Shown piece by piece: positions 49,229-57,930 of a stretch of 64,000 bases of DNA. Source of the DNA: Paeniglutamicibacter quisquiliarum (GTDB lineage: Bacteria; Actinomycetota; Actinomycetes; Actinomycetales; Micrococcaceae); the NCBI RefSeq assembly GCF_019084045.1, contig NZ_JAHRED010000014.1:33824-97823 (forward strand), read 5' to 3'. Positions within the stretch are counted from its first letter, which is position 1, and each line of letters starts with the position of its first letter. The notes beneath the pieces are model-generated. The model made no database searches and was not told the DNA's origin. It saw only the letters and a program-made list of their open reading frames with translations. Made by a program: the position numbers and the translations under genes.

Positions 49229-49904
49229 GAAGTGGTCCGCCTTTCACGACGAAGTCGACAGTACATGACTTAAAGCAAGCTTAGCGGCTCGGAAAAAATC
49301 CAAACGCAGAACCGATTCGGGAAACGGTATGAGTTGGCACGCTCGCTTTGTGAACCGACTGCATCTGATGGCAGAACTACGGCACAGCCTTCGAGCATAC
49401 CGGCTTTTACAAGTCCGTGATGATGATCGGGCTTCTGGCTTGGAGTGAAACGTGGCTTTGGGGCTCGAAACCAGAATCCCATGCGCGCCGTGGATCAACG
49501 AGGCAGCGATTGCATCCGGGTATTCGGGAAGCGCCACTTTAGAAACCAGACCAAATCAACAGAAGCCAGGGAAATCACATGTCCGGCGTATGCCGGAGAC
49601 CAGTGGATGTGGTTCGCGAAGCTTCCCGGAGGGGTTTGCCTGCGGTGAATCATTCTGACGAACGCTTTTCAGCTCATGGACAAGGAATTCAAGTGGCTCG
49701 GCCTTGCCCTTGGCAGCAAAGAAGATCCAGTGACGAAGTTCCGGCAAGCAGCAATCCAGAGGAGACGTTTCCACGAATTGATCTCCTGGCCAACCGGTAC
49801 TCGGCAATCCAGACAAAGAGGTCGACGAGGAGGCATTTGACGCAGTTTGGACGCATGGGTGCAGAAGTGGACTTGTTATCTGGATGAATAAGAAAGATGG
49901 GATT
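49229..49904. other. Gene-free stretch between dnaN and the DnaA-box part of oriC
   Basis: About 670 bp where I see no credible protein, RNA or repeat. Base composition is lower in GC than the flanking genes. Short open frames on both strands lack family motifs and start signals. It may be an eroded gene or an extended part of the origin. Confidence 0.55.
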
Positions 49905-50147
49905 AGTAGTGTTAATAACCCCTGTGGATACTGTGGATAAGCACTCCCGGCCGCGGGAACGCACCAATTATGCATGTGCACAACATGTGACTGGGCGTGA
50001 CACTGAGTGTCACGGCTCCGTGGATAACTTTTCCCGTGAATTAAGGGATCCACAGCTGCCCCTGTAGTTATCCGCAGGGAATCGATGTAGTCCACTTAAT
50101 AATCCACAGGTTTATCCACACCTGTGGTTATTGGATTTGTGGGCCTT
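49905..50147. other. oriC: DnaA-box array between dnaN and dnaA
   Basis: Two exact DnaA boxes (TGTGGATAA at 49932, TTATCCACA at 50112) and several one-mismatch boxes (49923, 50019, 50068, 50100) lie within 200 bp. AT-rich words such as GTTAATAAC (49911) and CTTAATAAT (about 50094) could be unwinding sites. TGTGCACA at 49975 also occurs in the dnaA-rpmH gap. Position between dnaN and dnaA is the usual actinobacterial origin. Confidence 0.88.
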
Positions 50148-51560
50148 CTAGCCTTCGCGTTGCCGTTGCTTGATTCGGTTGGTCAGCTCGGTCACTTGAT
50201 TGAAAATGGCCCGCCGCTCGGCCATGAGTTCGCGGATCTTGCGGTCGGCGTGGATCACGGTGGTGTGGTCACGGCCACCGAGTTCCTGGCCAATCTTCGG
50301 CAGCGACATATCCGTGAGTTCTCGCAAGAGGTACATCGCGATTTGTCGTGCAGTCACCAGGGTCCTGGTTCTGGATTTGCTGTTGAGCTCTTCAATCGTG
50401 AGGTTGAAGTACTCCGCTGTCTGGGCAACGATGGTCGCCGGCGTAATCTCCTGGGCGCCCTCGTCGGTGATCAAGTCCTTCAGAACCGTTTCTGCAAGGC
50501 TCATGTCAACGGTTTGGTTGTTGAGCGACGCGAAGGCAGTAACGCGGATCAAGGCGCCCTCGAGCTCCCGGATATTCGTGGAGATCTTGGAAGCGATGTA
50601 TTCCATGACCTCATCGGGCGCGGAAAGGTTCTCGGCCGTGGCCTTCTTGCGCAGAATCGCGATGCGGGTTTCAAGCTCGGGCGGCTGGATGTCGGTGAGC
50701 AGGCCCCATTCAAAACGCGATCGCATGCGGTCTTCGAAGCCCGAGAGTTGTTTTGGCGGCAGGTCAGAGGTGATCACAACCTGCTTGTTGTGGTTGTGCA
50801 GGGCATTGAAGGTGTGGAAGAACTCTTCCTGGGTTGCGTCCTTGTTGGCCAAAAACTGGATGTCGTCGATCAGCAGGATGTCGACGTTCCGGTAGGTCTG
50901 CTTGAAGCTGGCACCCTCATCGTCCCGAATGGAGTTGATGAAGTCGTTGGTGAACTCCTCGGAATTCACGTAGCGGACGCGGATGCCGTTGTAGAGATGG
51001 CGGGCGTAATGTCCGATTGCGTGAAGCAGGTGAGTCTTGCCAAGACCGGAATCGCCATAGATAAACAAGGGGTTGTAGGCCTTGGCCGGAGCCTCTGCAA
51101 CCGCCACGGCGGCGGCGTGGGCAAAACGGTTCGAAGAACCAATGACAAACGTATCGAAGATGTACTTGGGGTTCAGCCGGCCGAATTCCTGGGAATTGGA
51201 AGGAGGCGAAGGCTGAGGAAGCACATCGCTGATCCGTGCCTTGGGAACGGGTGGAAGCTCGACCGGGGGAGCCGGGACCTCTTCCGGGACCAAGTCCGAG
51301 TCGATGCTGAACGCGCACCTGATATCCGACTGGAAAACAAGCTTCAGCGACTGTTCAAGCGGATCCTTGAGCTGGGTTTGGAGAACGTCACGAGTCAACT
51401 CGTTGGGAACCGCCAGCAAGAGCGTCGTTCCGATGAGACCTTGGGGCTGTGCCAAGGCGGCAAATGCACGCTGCATGGGCGTCACACGGTCGTCTTGTTC
51501 GATATGGCGAACTACCTGGCGCCAGGCACTGCCGACACTATTGGTCTCGTCCGTGCTCAC
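50148..51560 (-). CDS. dnaA: Chromosomal replication initiator DnaA
   Basis: A 470-residue AAA+ initiator. Domain I (to about 90) and a Pro-rich domain II precede [20 protein letters not shown] (Walker A) and [12 protein letters not shown] (Walker B). Domain IV has [15 protein letters not shown], which reads DnaA boxes. I chose the GTG at 51560 because GAAGGGG lies eight bases upstream; a start 11 codons earlier is possible. DnaA boxes flank the gene on both sides. Confidence 0.97.
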   Translation of the reverse strand: MSTDETNSVGSAWRQVVRHIEQDDRVTPMQRAFAALAQPQGLIGTTLLLAVPNELTRDVLQTQLKDPLEQSLKLVFQSDIRCAFSIDSDLVPEEVPAPPVELPPVPKARISDVLPQPSPPSNSQEFGRLNPKYIFDTFVIGSSNRFAHAAAVAVAEAPAKAYNPLFIYGDSGLGKTHLLHAIGHYARHLYNGIRVRYVNSEEFTNDFINSIRDDEGASFKQTYRNVDILLIDDIQFLANKDATQEEFFHTFNALHNHNKQVVITSDLPPKQLSGFEDRMRSRFEWGLLTDIQPPELETRIAILRKKATAENLSAPDEVMEYIASKISTNIRELEGALIRVTAFASLNNQTVDMSLAETVLKDLITDEGAQEITPATIVAQTAEYFNLTIEELNSKSRTRTLVTARQIAMYLLRELTDMSLPKIGQELGGRDHTTVIHADRKIRELMAERRAIFNQVTELTNRIKQRQREG

Positions 51561-52061
51561 AATTAGGCCCCTTCGTTCTGTTACATCGACCAAACGGGCG
51601 ACGAATGGGGCCCAGAACTGCCGGACCCCAACGGAATGATTCTAGCCGTCATCCACAGCGTTATGCACAGACGGTGGATAACTCGGGGTGGATATCTCCC
51701 AAGGGCTTGCAAATCTGCGGGGTTCCAAGTAAAAATTGATCTCTAGGATCAAGGTGTCAGGCCCGCTATTCGGATTTTTTGGCCGCTTATCCACCGCGGT
51801 ATCCACAATTAAGATCACATTGTGCACAGGGTCCCGGTGGGCCGTCGCTGGGCTCAATTTGACGTACCTTCACTTGCACCCCTATCGTTGTGTAGTCCTA
51901 TGTGCGCACTTTTGGCACTGTGAGATGCCTTCGAAGACCTATTGGCCATCGAAAGCATGGAACAGTCCATGAGGGCCACCTGAATACGAGCGTCGGCCTG
52001 TTCTTCCCTACTTATTAGCAACGGGCAAGGCGCATCACATGATCGTCTTGGAGTTACTACC
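51561..52061. promoter_or_regulatory. dnaA-rpmH divergent region with imperfect DnaA boxes
   Basis: About 500 bp without a gene. DnaA-like boxes, each one mismatch off, occur at 51649, 51661, 51673, 51787 and 51799, with a two-mismatch TTGTGCACA at 51820. A TAGAAT word (minus strand, 51639-51644) could be the dnaA -10, placed so that bound DnaA would repress the gene. The right side carries the rpmH promoter. Confidence 0.7.
51859..51888 (+). promoter_or_regulatory. Promoter of rpmH-rnpA
   Basis: TTGACG (51859-51864) and TATCGT (51883-51888) are 18 bp apart, a good vegetative sigma-factor match. The start codon of rpmH is about 170 bp further on. Confidence 0.55.
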
Positions 52062-52199
52062 GTGAGCAAGCGGACTTTTCAGCCGAATAACCGTCGTCGT
52101 GCCAAGAAGCACGGTTTCCGACTTCGTATGCGTACCCGTGCAGGCCGTGCCATCTTGGCAACCCGCCGCGGCAAGGGTCGCGTCGAACTTTCTGCATAA
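52062..52199 (+). CDS. rpmH: 50S ribosomal protein L34
   Basis: A 45-residue protein with the invariant [20 protein letters not shown] start and the basic [17 protein letters not shown] end. It starts with GTG and is the first gene rightward from the origin, transcribed away from dnaA. rnpA follows after 75 bp. Confidence 0.96.
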   Translation: MSKRTFQPNNRRRAKKHGFRLRMRTRAGRAILATRRGKGRVELSA

Positions 52200-52274
52200 C
52201 CATTAAGCACTACTGTCCTGGAATGGCGCAGGTTTTCGTGGGTTCTTTGTTTTTCAGACTCGACGCGTGACGTC

Positions 52275-52643
52275 GTGTTGCCAAAGAACCAACGTTTGCG
52301 CCTTTCGCAGGACTTTACAGCCACTGTACGTTCCGGCGCCCGCACTGGGCGCCGGAACGTAGTGCTATATGCACGGGTTCGCTCCGACGAACCCCAGGGC
52401 AATAACCGTTTTGGTTTTATCGTTTCCAAGGCCGTTGGCAATGCCGTGCACCGCAACCTCGTCAAGCGACGGATGCGTGCATTGGCCAAGCAGTTCTCTG
52501 CGGATGCCACCGGTCTCGACGTCGTGCTCCGGGCTTTGCCTGGCTCCGCCGGCACCGATTGGAACGATTTGAGCCAGCAGGTCCTCTCCGGACTTGAATC
52601 GGTTGTCCGTAAGGCAGGTGCTAAGCATGAAAAAGGATCCTAG
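52275..52643 (+). CDS. rnpA: Ribonuclease P protein component
   Basis: A 122-residue basic protein that helps the RNase P RNA mature tRNA 5' ends. LPKNQRLRLSQDF at the start and the RNP signature FIVSKAVGNAVHRNLVKRRMR are clear. GTG start at 52275. The tail overlaps the start of yidD by 17 bases, so they are coupled. Confidence 0.93.
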   Translation: MLPKNQRLRLSQDFTATVRSGARTGRRNVVLYARVRSDEPQGNNRFGFIVSKAVGNAVHRNLVKRRMRALAKQFSADATGLDVVLRALPGSAGTDWNDLSQQVLSGLESVVRKAGAKHEKGS

Positions 52644-52986
52644 ACCCAGAACCGGGCTCATCTGGTTCCTGATAGATATCCCCAGAAACCTCCTCATCGG
52701 GTTCCTGATGGTGTATCGCAAGATTATTTCGCCGGTCTATGGCGATGTTTGTCGCTACTTTCCCAGCTGCTCGGCCTATGGCCTTGAAGCAGTTACGGTA
52801 CATGGCGCCATCAAAGGCATCGGATTAACCATCTGGCGTGTCTTAAGATGTAATCCTTTTAGCCATGGCGGGATCGATTACGTTCCCGACGGCCGACGAA
52901 TTTGGCCAGAAGGCAAGACCCCCAAGATCATGGTGATGAATCATCCTCCGATTCCCGCCGACGAAGATGCCGCAGATGCGGCCTGA
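52627..52986 (+). CDS. yidD: Membrane protein insertion efficiency factor YidD
   Basis: A 119-residue peripheral membrane protein. RNLLIGFLMVYRKIISPVYG, the Cys-containing CRYFPSCSAYGLEAV and RVLRCNPFSHGGIDYVP are the whole family signature. It assists YidC-dependent membrane insertion. It overlaps rnpA and precedes yidC by 15 bp. Confidence 0.93.
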   Translation: MKKDPRPRTGLIWFLIDIPRNLLIGFLMVYRKIISPVYGDVCRYFPSCSAYGLEAVTVHGAIKGIGLTIWRVLRCNPFSHGGIDYVPDGRRIWPEGKTPKIMVMNHPPIPADEDAADAA

Positions 52987-53001
52987 GGAGCATGACCGGT
53001 A

Positions 53002-53967
53002 ATGACAAACTTCTTTGACCTGCTACTGAGCCCTTTTCGGTATGTAGTCTCGTGGATCCTTTGGGCCTTCCACGAATTGTTCACTCGAATCGGACTTGAC
53101 CCCAGCTCGGGGTGGACCTGGGCGCTGTCCATCGTCTTCCTGGTGCTCTTGATTCGTACGGCCTTGATTCCGGTCTTCGTCAAGCAGATCAAGGCACAGC
53201 GCGCCATGCAGGCCCTGCAACCTGACCTGCGCAAGCTTCAGGCCAAATACAAGGGCAAAAAGGACCAGCTCTCGCAGCAGGCCATGATTGCGGAGCAGCG
53301 ACAGCTGTTCAAGAAGCACAAGACGAACCCGCTTTCTTCATGCCTGCCCATGCTCGTGCAGATGCCGTTCTTCTTTGCGCTGTTTACTGTTTTGAACAAC
53401 GCTTCCAAGGCCAGTGCGACCAATTCGGCTGTTGGCGCGCTTTCTGCCGATCACATCCGTAGTTTTGACAATTCGTCGATTTTTGGCGCCCGTCTTTCCG
53501 ACACCTTCCTGAACACCTTGAACTCGGGATCCCCAAGCGCCGCGGTGATCATTGTTGCCGTCATCATGATTCTTGCCATGACTGCCTCGCAGTTCATCAC
53601 GCAGAAGCAAATCATGTCCAAGAACATGACGAAGGAAGCCCTCGAGGGTCCCTTCATGCAGCAGCAGAAGATCATGCTCTATATCCTTCCGCTGGTCTTC
53701 GGCATCGGCGGGATCAACTTCCCGATCGGTGTCCTGATCTACTGGACGGCCACGAACCTTTGGACTTTGGGCCAGCAGTACTACGTAATTCGCAACAACC
53801 CGACTCCCGGTTCGCAGGCAGAGCGCGAGCTCAATGAGCGCCGTGCCGCCAAGGGACTTCCTCCGATCGGCCAGAAGAAGGCTGAAGCCGAAGCTGCAGC
53901 AGCGGTCGTCGAGGAGCCAAAGGTGCAGCGCGTGCAGCCCCAGCGCAAGAACAGGAAGAAGAAATAG
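53002..53967 (+). CDS. yidC: Membrane protein insertase YidC/OxaA
   Basis: A 321-residue insertase with five predicted spans. WALSIVFLVLLIRTALIPVFVKQIKAQRAM carries the conserved hydrophilic-groove Arg, and PLSSCLPMLVQMPFFFALFTVL is the second signature. A large C-terminal basic tail (QRVQPQRKNRKKK) may contact the ribosome. Like other Gram-positive members it lacks the big periplasmic domain, and no lipoprotein signal is clear. Confidence 0.95.
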   Translation: MTNFFDLLLSPFRYVVSWILWAFHELFTRIGLDPSSGWTWALSIVFLVLLIRTALIPVFVKQIKAQRAMQALQPDLRKLQAKYKGKKDQLSQQAMIAEQRQLFKKHKTNPLSSCLPMLVQMPFFFALFTVLNNASKASATNSAVGALSADHIRSFDNSSIFGARLSDTFLNTLNSGSPSAAVIIVAVIMILAMTASQFITQKQIMSKNMTKEALEGPFMQQQKIMLYILPLVFGIGGINFPIGVLIYWTATNLWTLGQQYYVIRNNPTPGSQAERELNERRAAKGLPPIGQKKAEAEAAAAVVEEPKVQRVQPQRKNRKKK

Positions 53968-53969
53968 TC

Positions 53970-54518
53970 ATGAGCAATGTTGAGCAGAGCGAAACTGTCG
54001 ATACCGCAAATCCGGTACAGGAAAACGATGTTCCCGATGAAGCGAGGAACATCGAAGAGGAAGGCGACATCGCCGCGGACTACCTCGAGGAATTGCTCGA
54101 TATTGCGGACCTCGACGGAGACATCGACATTGAAGTCCGTGGTGGGCGGACCTACATTTCAATCGCCGGTGAACCCGAAGACGAAAAGTCGCTGCGTCGC
54201 CTGATTGGTGCCAAGGGCGAGGTTTTGGACTCCCTGCAGGAGCTCACCCGGCTGGCCGTCTTGACAGCGACCGGCAACCGTTCGCGTCTAGTCCTGGACA
54301 TCACTGGCTACCGCCAGGGGCGAGCCGGTGAACTCAAGCGCATTGCCGAGGAAGCCGCCGCCAGGGTCAAAGCCAACGGCGAAAGTGTAGCCCTCGAGCC
54401 CATGAGCGCCTACGAACGCAAGCTGGTACACGATTGTGTGGCTGCCCTGGGCATGCAAAGCGAGTCCGAGGGTGAAGGCCCCGGCCGCCACATCGTTGTG
54501 TCTCCAGCCGACTCTTAA
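53970..54518 (+). CDS. khpB: KH/R3H-domain RNA-binding protein (Jag/KhpB-like)
   Basis: A 182-residue protein. An acidic N-terminus (to about 45) precedes a KH domain with LIGAKGEVLDSLQELTRLAV and an R3H domain with MSAYERKLVHDCVA. The Jag-N domain of firmicutes is absent. It binds RNA and in relatives influences cell-wall genes. The gene lies two bases after yidC, in the conserved yidC-jag-rsmG order. Confidence 0.92.
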   Translation: MSNVEQSETVDTANPVQENDVPDEARNIEEEGDIAADYLEELLDIADLDGDIDIEVRGGRTYISIAGEPEDEKSLRRLIGAKGEVLDSLQELTRLAVLTATGNRSRLVLDITGYRQGRAGELKRIAEEAAARVKANGESVALEPMSAYERKLVHDCVAALGMQSESEGEGPGRHIVVSPADS

Positions 54519-54544
54519 GCCCGGAACCAAGGAACAACAATTCT

Positions 54545-55186
54545 ATGAGCAACGAAGTAGAACTTACCGCAGAAGAGAGCCAAGCCGCCCGGACAGTGTT
54601 TGGTGATCGCCTGGGGCTTGCCGAGCGCTATGTTCAGCATTTGGCCACCTCCGGCATGGAACGCGGACTGCTAGGCCCTCGTGAAGTTCCACGCCTGTGG
54701 TCCCGGCATGTCTTGAACTGTGCCGTCGTTGCCACCCTAATTGACGAGGGCGCTCATGTGGCTGACGTAGGCAGTGGGGCAGGTCTCCCGGGACTGACGT
54801 TTGCCTTGGCTCGTGCCGACCTTGAGCTGACCTTGATCGAGCCATTGGAGCGGCGCTGCATCTGGCTGCACGAAGTCGTCGAGGACCTTGAGTTGGAAAA
54901 CGTCACGGTGATGCGTGGGCGCGCCGAGCAAGTCGTGGAGCACGTGAACGCGGACTTTGCCACGGCTCGCGCGGTGTCGGCTCTGACGAACCTCGCAGGG
55001 CTCACCATCCCGCTACTTCATGGGAAGGGGACTGTCCTGGCCATCAAGGGGCGCTCTGCGGCCGAAGAAGTCGAGAAGGCTGCGAAGATGATTCGTCGTC
55101 TCGGAGGTAAGAAGACCGAGGTCGTAACGGTGGGAGAAGAGATTCTCAGCGAACCAACCACCGTGGTGCGTATCAACGTAGGTTAG
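54545..55186 (+). CDS. rsmG: 16S rRNA (guanine-N7)-methyltransferase RsmG
   Basis: A 213-residue SAM-dependent enzyme that methylates G527 (E. coli numbering) in 16S rRNA. VPRLWSRHVLNCAVVATLI, the SAM loop VADVGSGAGLPGLTFALA and VTVMRGRAEQV are the family pattern. It precedes parA by 32 bp. Confidence 0.95.
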   Translation: MSNEVELTAEESQAARTVFGDRLGLAERYVQHLATSGMERGLLGPREVPRLWSRHVLNCAVVATLIDEGAHVADVGSGAGLPGLTFALARADLELTLIEPLERRCIWLHEVVEDLELENVTVMRGRAEQVVEHVNADFATARAVSALTNLAGLTIPLLHGKGTVLAIKGRSAAEEVEKAAKMIRRLGGKKTEVVTVGEEILSEPTTVVRINVG

Positions 55187-55218
55187 CGCATTAGCGATAG
55201 GCTGTATCAGGTGGCTCC

Positions 55219-56379
55219 ATGCCACCTGTTGAGTTAGTAGAAAGAACTGTTTTGAAGCGTAGCGTTAACAAGATTCCACCGTTTGCAGCGCTTTTCGCTA
55301 GTTTTGGCTCATCAAACTCTCAAGAACAACCTAAAACGATTGATTCAACCGAGTCCGATGTTGTTTCACGTGAAACAATCTTTACCACTGCAATGATTCT
55401 CGACGAGATCGAAGCGGTGGAATTGGCGGATTCCGATGGAGAGGACCCAGTGGTGGCGAAGGAACCTGTGATGGCACGAAACGTTTTCGATACCACTGAC
55501 GATAGTTCTCCGCTGGCAAGCCAGCTGGCAAGCGAACACAAAAGGCGGGAAAAGTTGAGCGGCCGGCAGTTGCCCAAGCCGGACACCACCCGCTACATGA
55601 CTGTCAGCAACCAAAAGGGTGGCGTCGGCAAGACGACGACCACTGTAAACATTGCGGCCGCCCTGGCCATAGCGGGCCTCAACGTCCTGGTGATTGATAT
55701 TGATCCGCAGGGAAACGCTTCGACTGCGTTGGGCATTGAACACCACGCGGATGTCGACAGCATTTATGATGTGCTCATCAACGACTTACCTCTCGCTGAA
55801 GTTGTGGCCACATGCCCTGACATCAATAACCTGACCGTGGCACCTGCAACCATCCACTTGGCTGGGGCGGAAATTGAGCTCGTGTCGCTGGTGGCCCGCG
55901 AGCAACGGCTGCGACGAGCCCTGGAACAGTATGCTGAGTATCGCGATGCGAACGGCATGGACCGCCTGGATTACGTTTTCATCGATTGCCCGCCCAGCCT
56001 CGGGCTATTGACAGTCAACGCGTTTGTTGCCGCCCGCGAGGTCTTGATTCCTATCCAGTGTGAATACTATGCATTGGAAGGCCTCAGCCAGCTCCTCAAG
56101 AACATTGAAATGATCCAGAAGCATCTCAATTCGGATCTCACGGTCTCGACGATTCTCCTGACCATGTATGACGGCAGGACAAACCTCGCCGCTCAGGTTG
56201 CAAGCGAGGTTCGCGAGCATTTCCCGAACCAGGTGTTGCAGGCCTTGATTCCCCGCAGCGTGCGCATCTCCGAAGCACCCAGCTATCAGCAGACGGTCAT
56301 CACTTATGATTCGAGCTCTACGGGTGCGCTTTCCTACTTGGAAGCAGCTGCCGAGATCGCCGAGCGCGGCAACCACTAG
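55219..56379 (+). CDS. parA: Chromosome partitioning ATPase ParA (Soj)
   Basis: A 386-residue ATPase. The deviant Walker A is KGGVGKTTTTVNIAAALA, with IDIDPQGNASTALG and FIDCPPSLGLLTVNA following. The N-terminal 125 residues before the ATPase are an acidic, poorly conserved extension. Within it an exact parS site encodes VSRET (49-53). The ATG at 55219 is uncertain; a TTG at 55252 is an alternative. Confidence 0.94.
   Translation: MPPVELVERTVLKRSVNKIPPFAALFASFGSSNSQEQPKTIDSTESDVVSRETIFTTAMILDEIEAVELADSDGEDPVVAKEPVMARNVFDTTDDSSPLASQLASEHKRREKLSGRQLPKPDTTRYMTVSNQKGGVGKTTTTVNIAAALAIAGLNVLVIDIDPQGNASTALGIEHHADVDSIYDVLINDLPLAEVVATCPDINNLTVAPATIHLAGAEIELVSLVAREQRLRRALEQYAEYRDANGMDRLDYVFIDCPPSLGLLTVNAFVAAREVLIPIQCEYYALEGLSQLLKNIEMIQKHLNSDLTVSTILLTMYDGRTNLAAQVASEVREHFPNQVLQALIPRSVRISEAPSYQQTVITYDSSSTGALSYLEAAAEIAERGNH
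55362..55377. other. parS site 1 (inside parA)
   Basis: TGTTTCACGTGAAACA, an exact match to the bacterial parS consensus, extended to an 18-bp palindrome by flanking T and A. ParB binds here and spreads on neighbouring DNA. Confidence 0.95.
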
Positions 56380-56591
56380 GTTTTGTTGCGCTTCCGGTAA
56401 TTTTCCATGTCTGACCCACGCCAAAGCGAGAATAGTCTGGCCACGGTTCGATAAGTGCCCAATTTAAGTTGTTTTAGAGTAAGAATGCCGAAGAAGCGTC
56501 TCTTTGGCGGATAGCTACATGACCTGGGGTCGGGTAGGGTGCAAAAAGTCGCACTTCGGGCTTCTGCGAGCCACACCCGTGAGCCGCGTCC

Positions 56592-56619
56592 TCAACAATC
56601 AATCACCACCCAGTAGAAT
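56592..56619 (+). promoter_or_regulatory. Candidate parB promoter
   Basis: TCAACA (56592-56597) and TAGAAT (56614-56619) are 16 bp apart, about 45 bp before parB, in a 286-bp gap after parA. parB may thus have its own promoter. Confidence 0.35.
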
Positions 56620-56665
56620 TGCCTTGGGTCAGGGTAGTAACGGTGTCGAAAGGGAGTAACATCCA

Positions 56666-57877
56666 ATGTCGGAAAAGCGACGTGGTTTAGGACGAGGTCT
56701 TGGTGCATTGATTTCGAGCAGCCCGGTCGCGGAATCCGAGGAGGAGACTCCAGCGAATGTTTCACGTGAAACATCAAAGCCGGCCACCGCGAAAACGGCA
56801 AAGAATCCGGAACTGATTCCTTCCAAGCCAAAGACCGCTGCCGGTGGCGCCAATGGCAAAAAGGCTCGGCCGGTCGATATGTTCTTCGTGCCGGGCAAGA
56901 CCGAAGAAGAAGTTGCCGCAGAAAAAGCCAAATCGGCCCCAGCCACGTCCGCAGCTGCTAAAAAGCGCCGCGCCCAGATGCCGGGTCTCATTGCGTCTTC
57001 CGGCCGTGCTGGAGAGATGGAAGCGGTTGAAACTGACACCAGCAACCTAGTGGAGGTGCCAGGTGCCAGCTTTGCCGAGCTGTCGGTTGACCAGATCCAC
57101 CCGAACCGTAAGCAACCGCGTTCATACTTTGACGAAGAACACATGGACGAATTGGTCCACTCCATTCGCGAAGTCGGCCTGCTGCAACCGATTGTGGTTC
57201 GTCCCTCCAAGGAGAATGACAAAGAACCATACGAGATCGTTATGGGTGAACGCCGATGGCGTGCCACCCAGGCAGCCGGCCTTACAACAATTCCGGCAAT
57301 CGTCCGTGAAACGCAAGACGATGATCTCCTCCGGGATGCACTACTGGAAAACCTTCACCGTTCGCAGCTCAACCCGCTCGAAGAGGCAGCCGCGTACCAG
57401 CAGCTTCTTAGCGAATTCGATTGCACACAGGAAGTCCTGTCGGAACGTATAGGTCGTTCACGGTCGCAGATTTCCAATACAATCCGACTAATGAAGTTGC
57501 CCGCACTGGTGCAGCGTCGAGTAGCCGTGGGTGTCATATCCGCCGGACATGCGCGTGCGCTGTTGGGTCTCGCCGATGCCGCGGAGATCGAGCAGCTGGC
57601 ACAGCGGATCGTCAACGAGGGGATGTCCGTCCGGGCTACCGAAGAAGCCGTGGCCATGAGTGATGGTCAGCAAAAGCCGCGCAAGACCGCGGCTCCGAAG
57701 CAGACGCCGCGCCATGAGCGGTTGGACTTCTTGGCAACTTCGCTCTCTGACCGGCTTGATACGAACGTAAAGATTTCGTTAGGTGCTCGGAAGGGTCGTG
57801 TCAGCATCGAATTCGCCAGCGTCGATGATTTGAACCGCATCATGAGCGTGCTGTCGCCGGAGTCCGAAGCGAAGTAG
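56666..57877 (+). CDS. parB: Chromosome partitioning protein ParB (Spo0J)
   Basis: A 403-residue CTPase that loads at parS and clamps DNA. The N-terminal MSEKRRGLGRGLGALI motif contacts ParA. The CTP-binding segment includes YEIVMGERRWRATQAAG (C and P motifs), and the HTH reads YQQLLSEFDCTQEVLSERIG. A C-terminal dimer domain ends SVDDLNRIMSVLSPESEAK. An exact parS within the gene encodes VSRET at 32-36. GGGAG lies nine bases before the ATG. Confidence 0.96.
   Translation: MSEKRRGLGRGLGALISSSPVAESEEETPANVSRETSKPATAKTAKNPELIPSKPKTAAGGANGKKARPVDMFFVPGKTEEEVAAEKAKSAPATSAAAKKRRAQMPGLIASSGRAGEMEAVETDTSNLVEVPGASFAELSVDQIHPNRKQPRSYFDEEHMDELVHSIREVGLLQPIVVRPSKENDKEPYEIVMGERRWRATQAAGLTTIPAIVRETQDDDLLRDALLENLHRSQLNPLEEAAAYQQLLSEFDCTQEVLSERIGRSRSQISNTIRLMKLPALVQRRVAVGVISAGHARALLGLADAAEIEQLAQRIVNEGMSVRATEEAVAMSDGQQKPRKTAAPKQTPRHERLDFLATSLSDRLDTNVKISLGARKGRVSIEFASVDDLNRIMSVLSPESEAK
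56758..56773. other. parS site 2 (inside parB)
   Basis: Exact TGTTTCACGTGAAACA in the region encoding the disordered N-terminal part of ParB, flanked by A and T to give 18 bp. Confidence 0.95.
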
Positions 57878-57890
57878 GCAATCAGGCGAA

Positions 57891-57930
57891 AAAAGGGTGG
57901 AGTGTTTCACGTGAAACACTCCACCCTTTT
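57891..57930. terminator. parB terminator with parS site 3 at its centre
   Basis: A perfect 40-bp palindrome, 14 bp after the parB stop. Its centre, 57903-57918, is an exact parS, TGTTTCACGTGAAACA. The outer arms AAAAGGGTGGAG and CTCCACCCTTTT make a GC-containing stem with a T-run, as in an intrinsic terminator. One sequence therefore can serve both as ParB site (in DNA) and as terminator hairpin (in RNA). Confidence 0.9.
57903..57918. other. parS site 3 (in the parB terminator)
   Basis: Exact consensus. It is the inner 16 bp of the 40-bp palindrome downstream of parB. Confidence 0.95.

Noticed and set aside
49556..50095. 179-codon minus-strand frame between dnaN and dnaA
   Set aside because: It overlaps the DnaA-box array, has no recognisable motif and an implausible composition.
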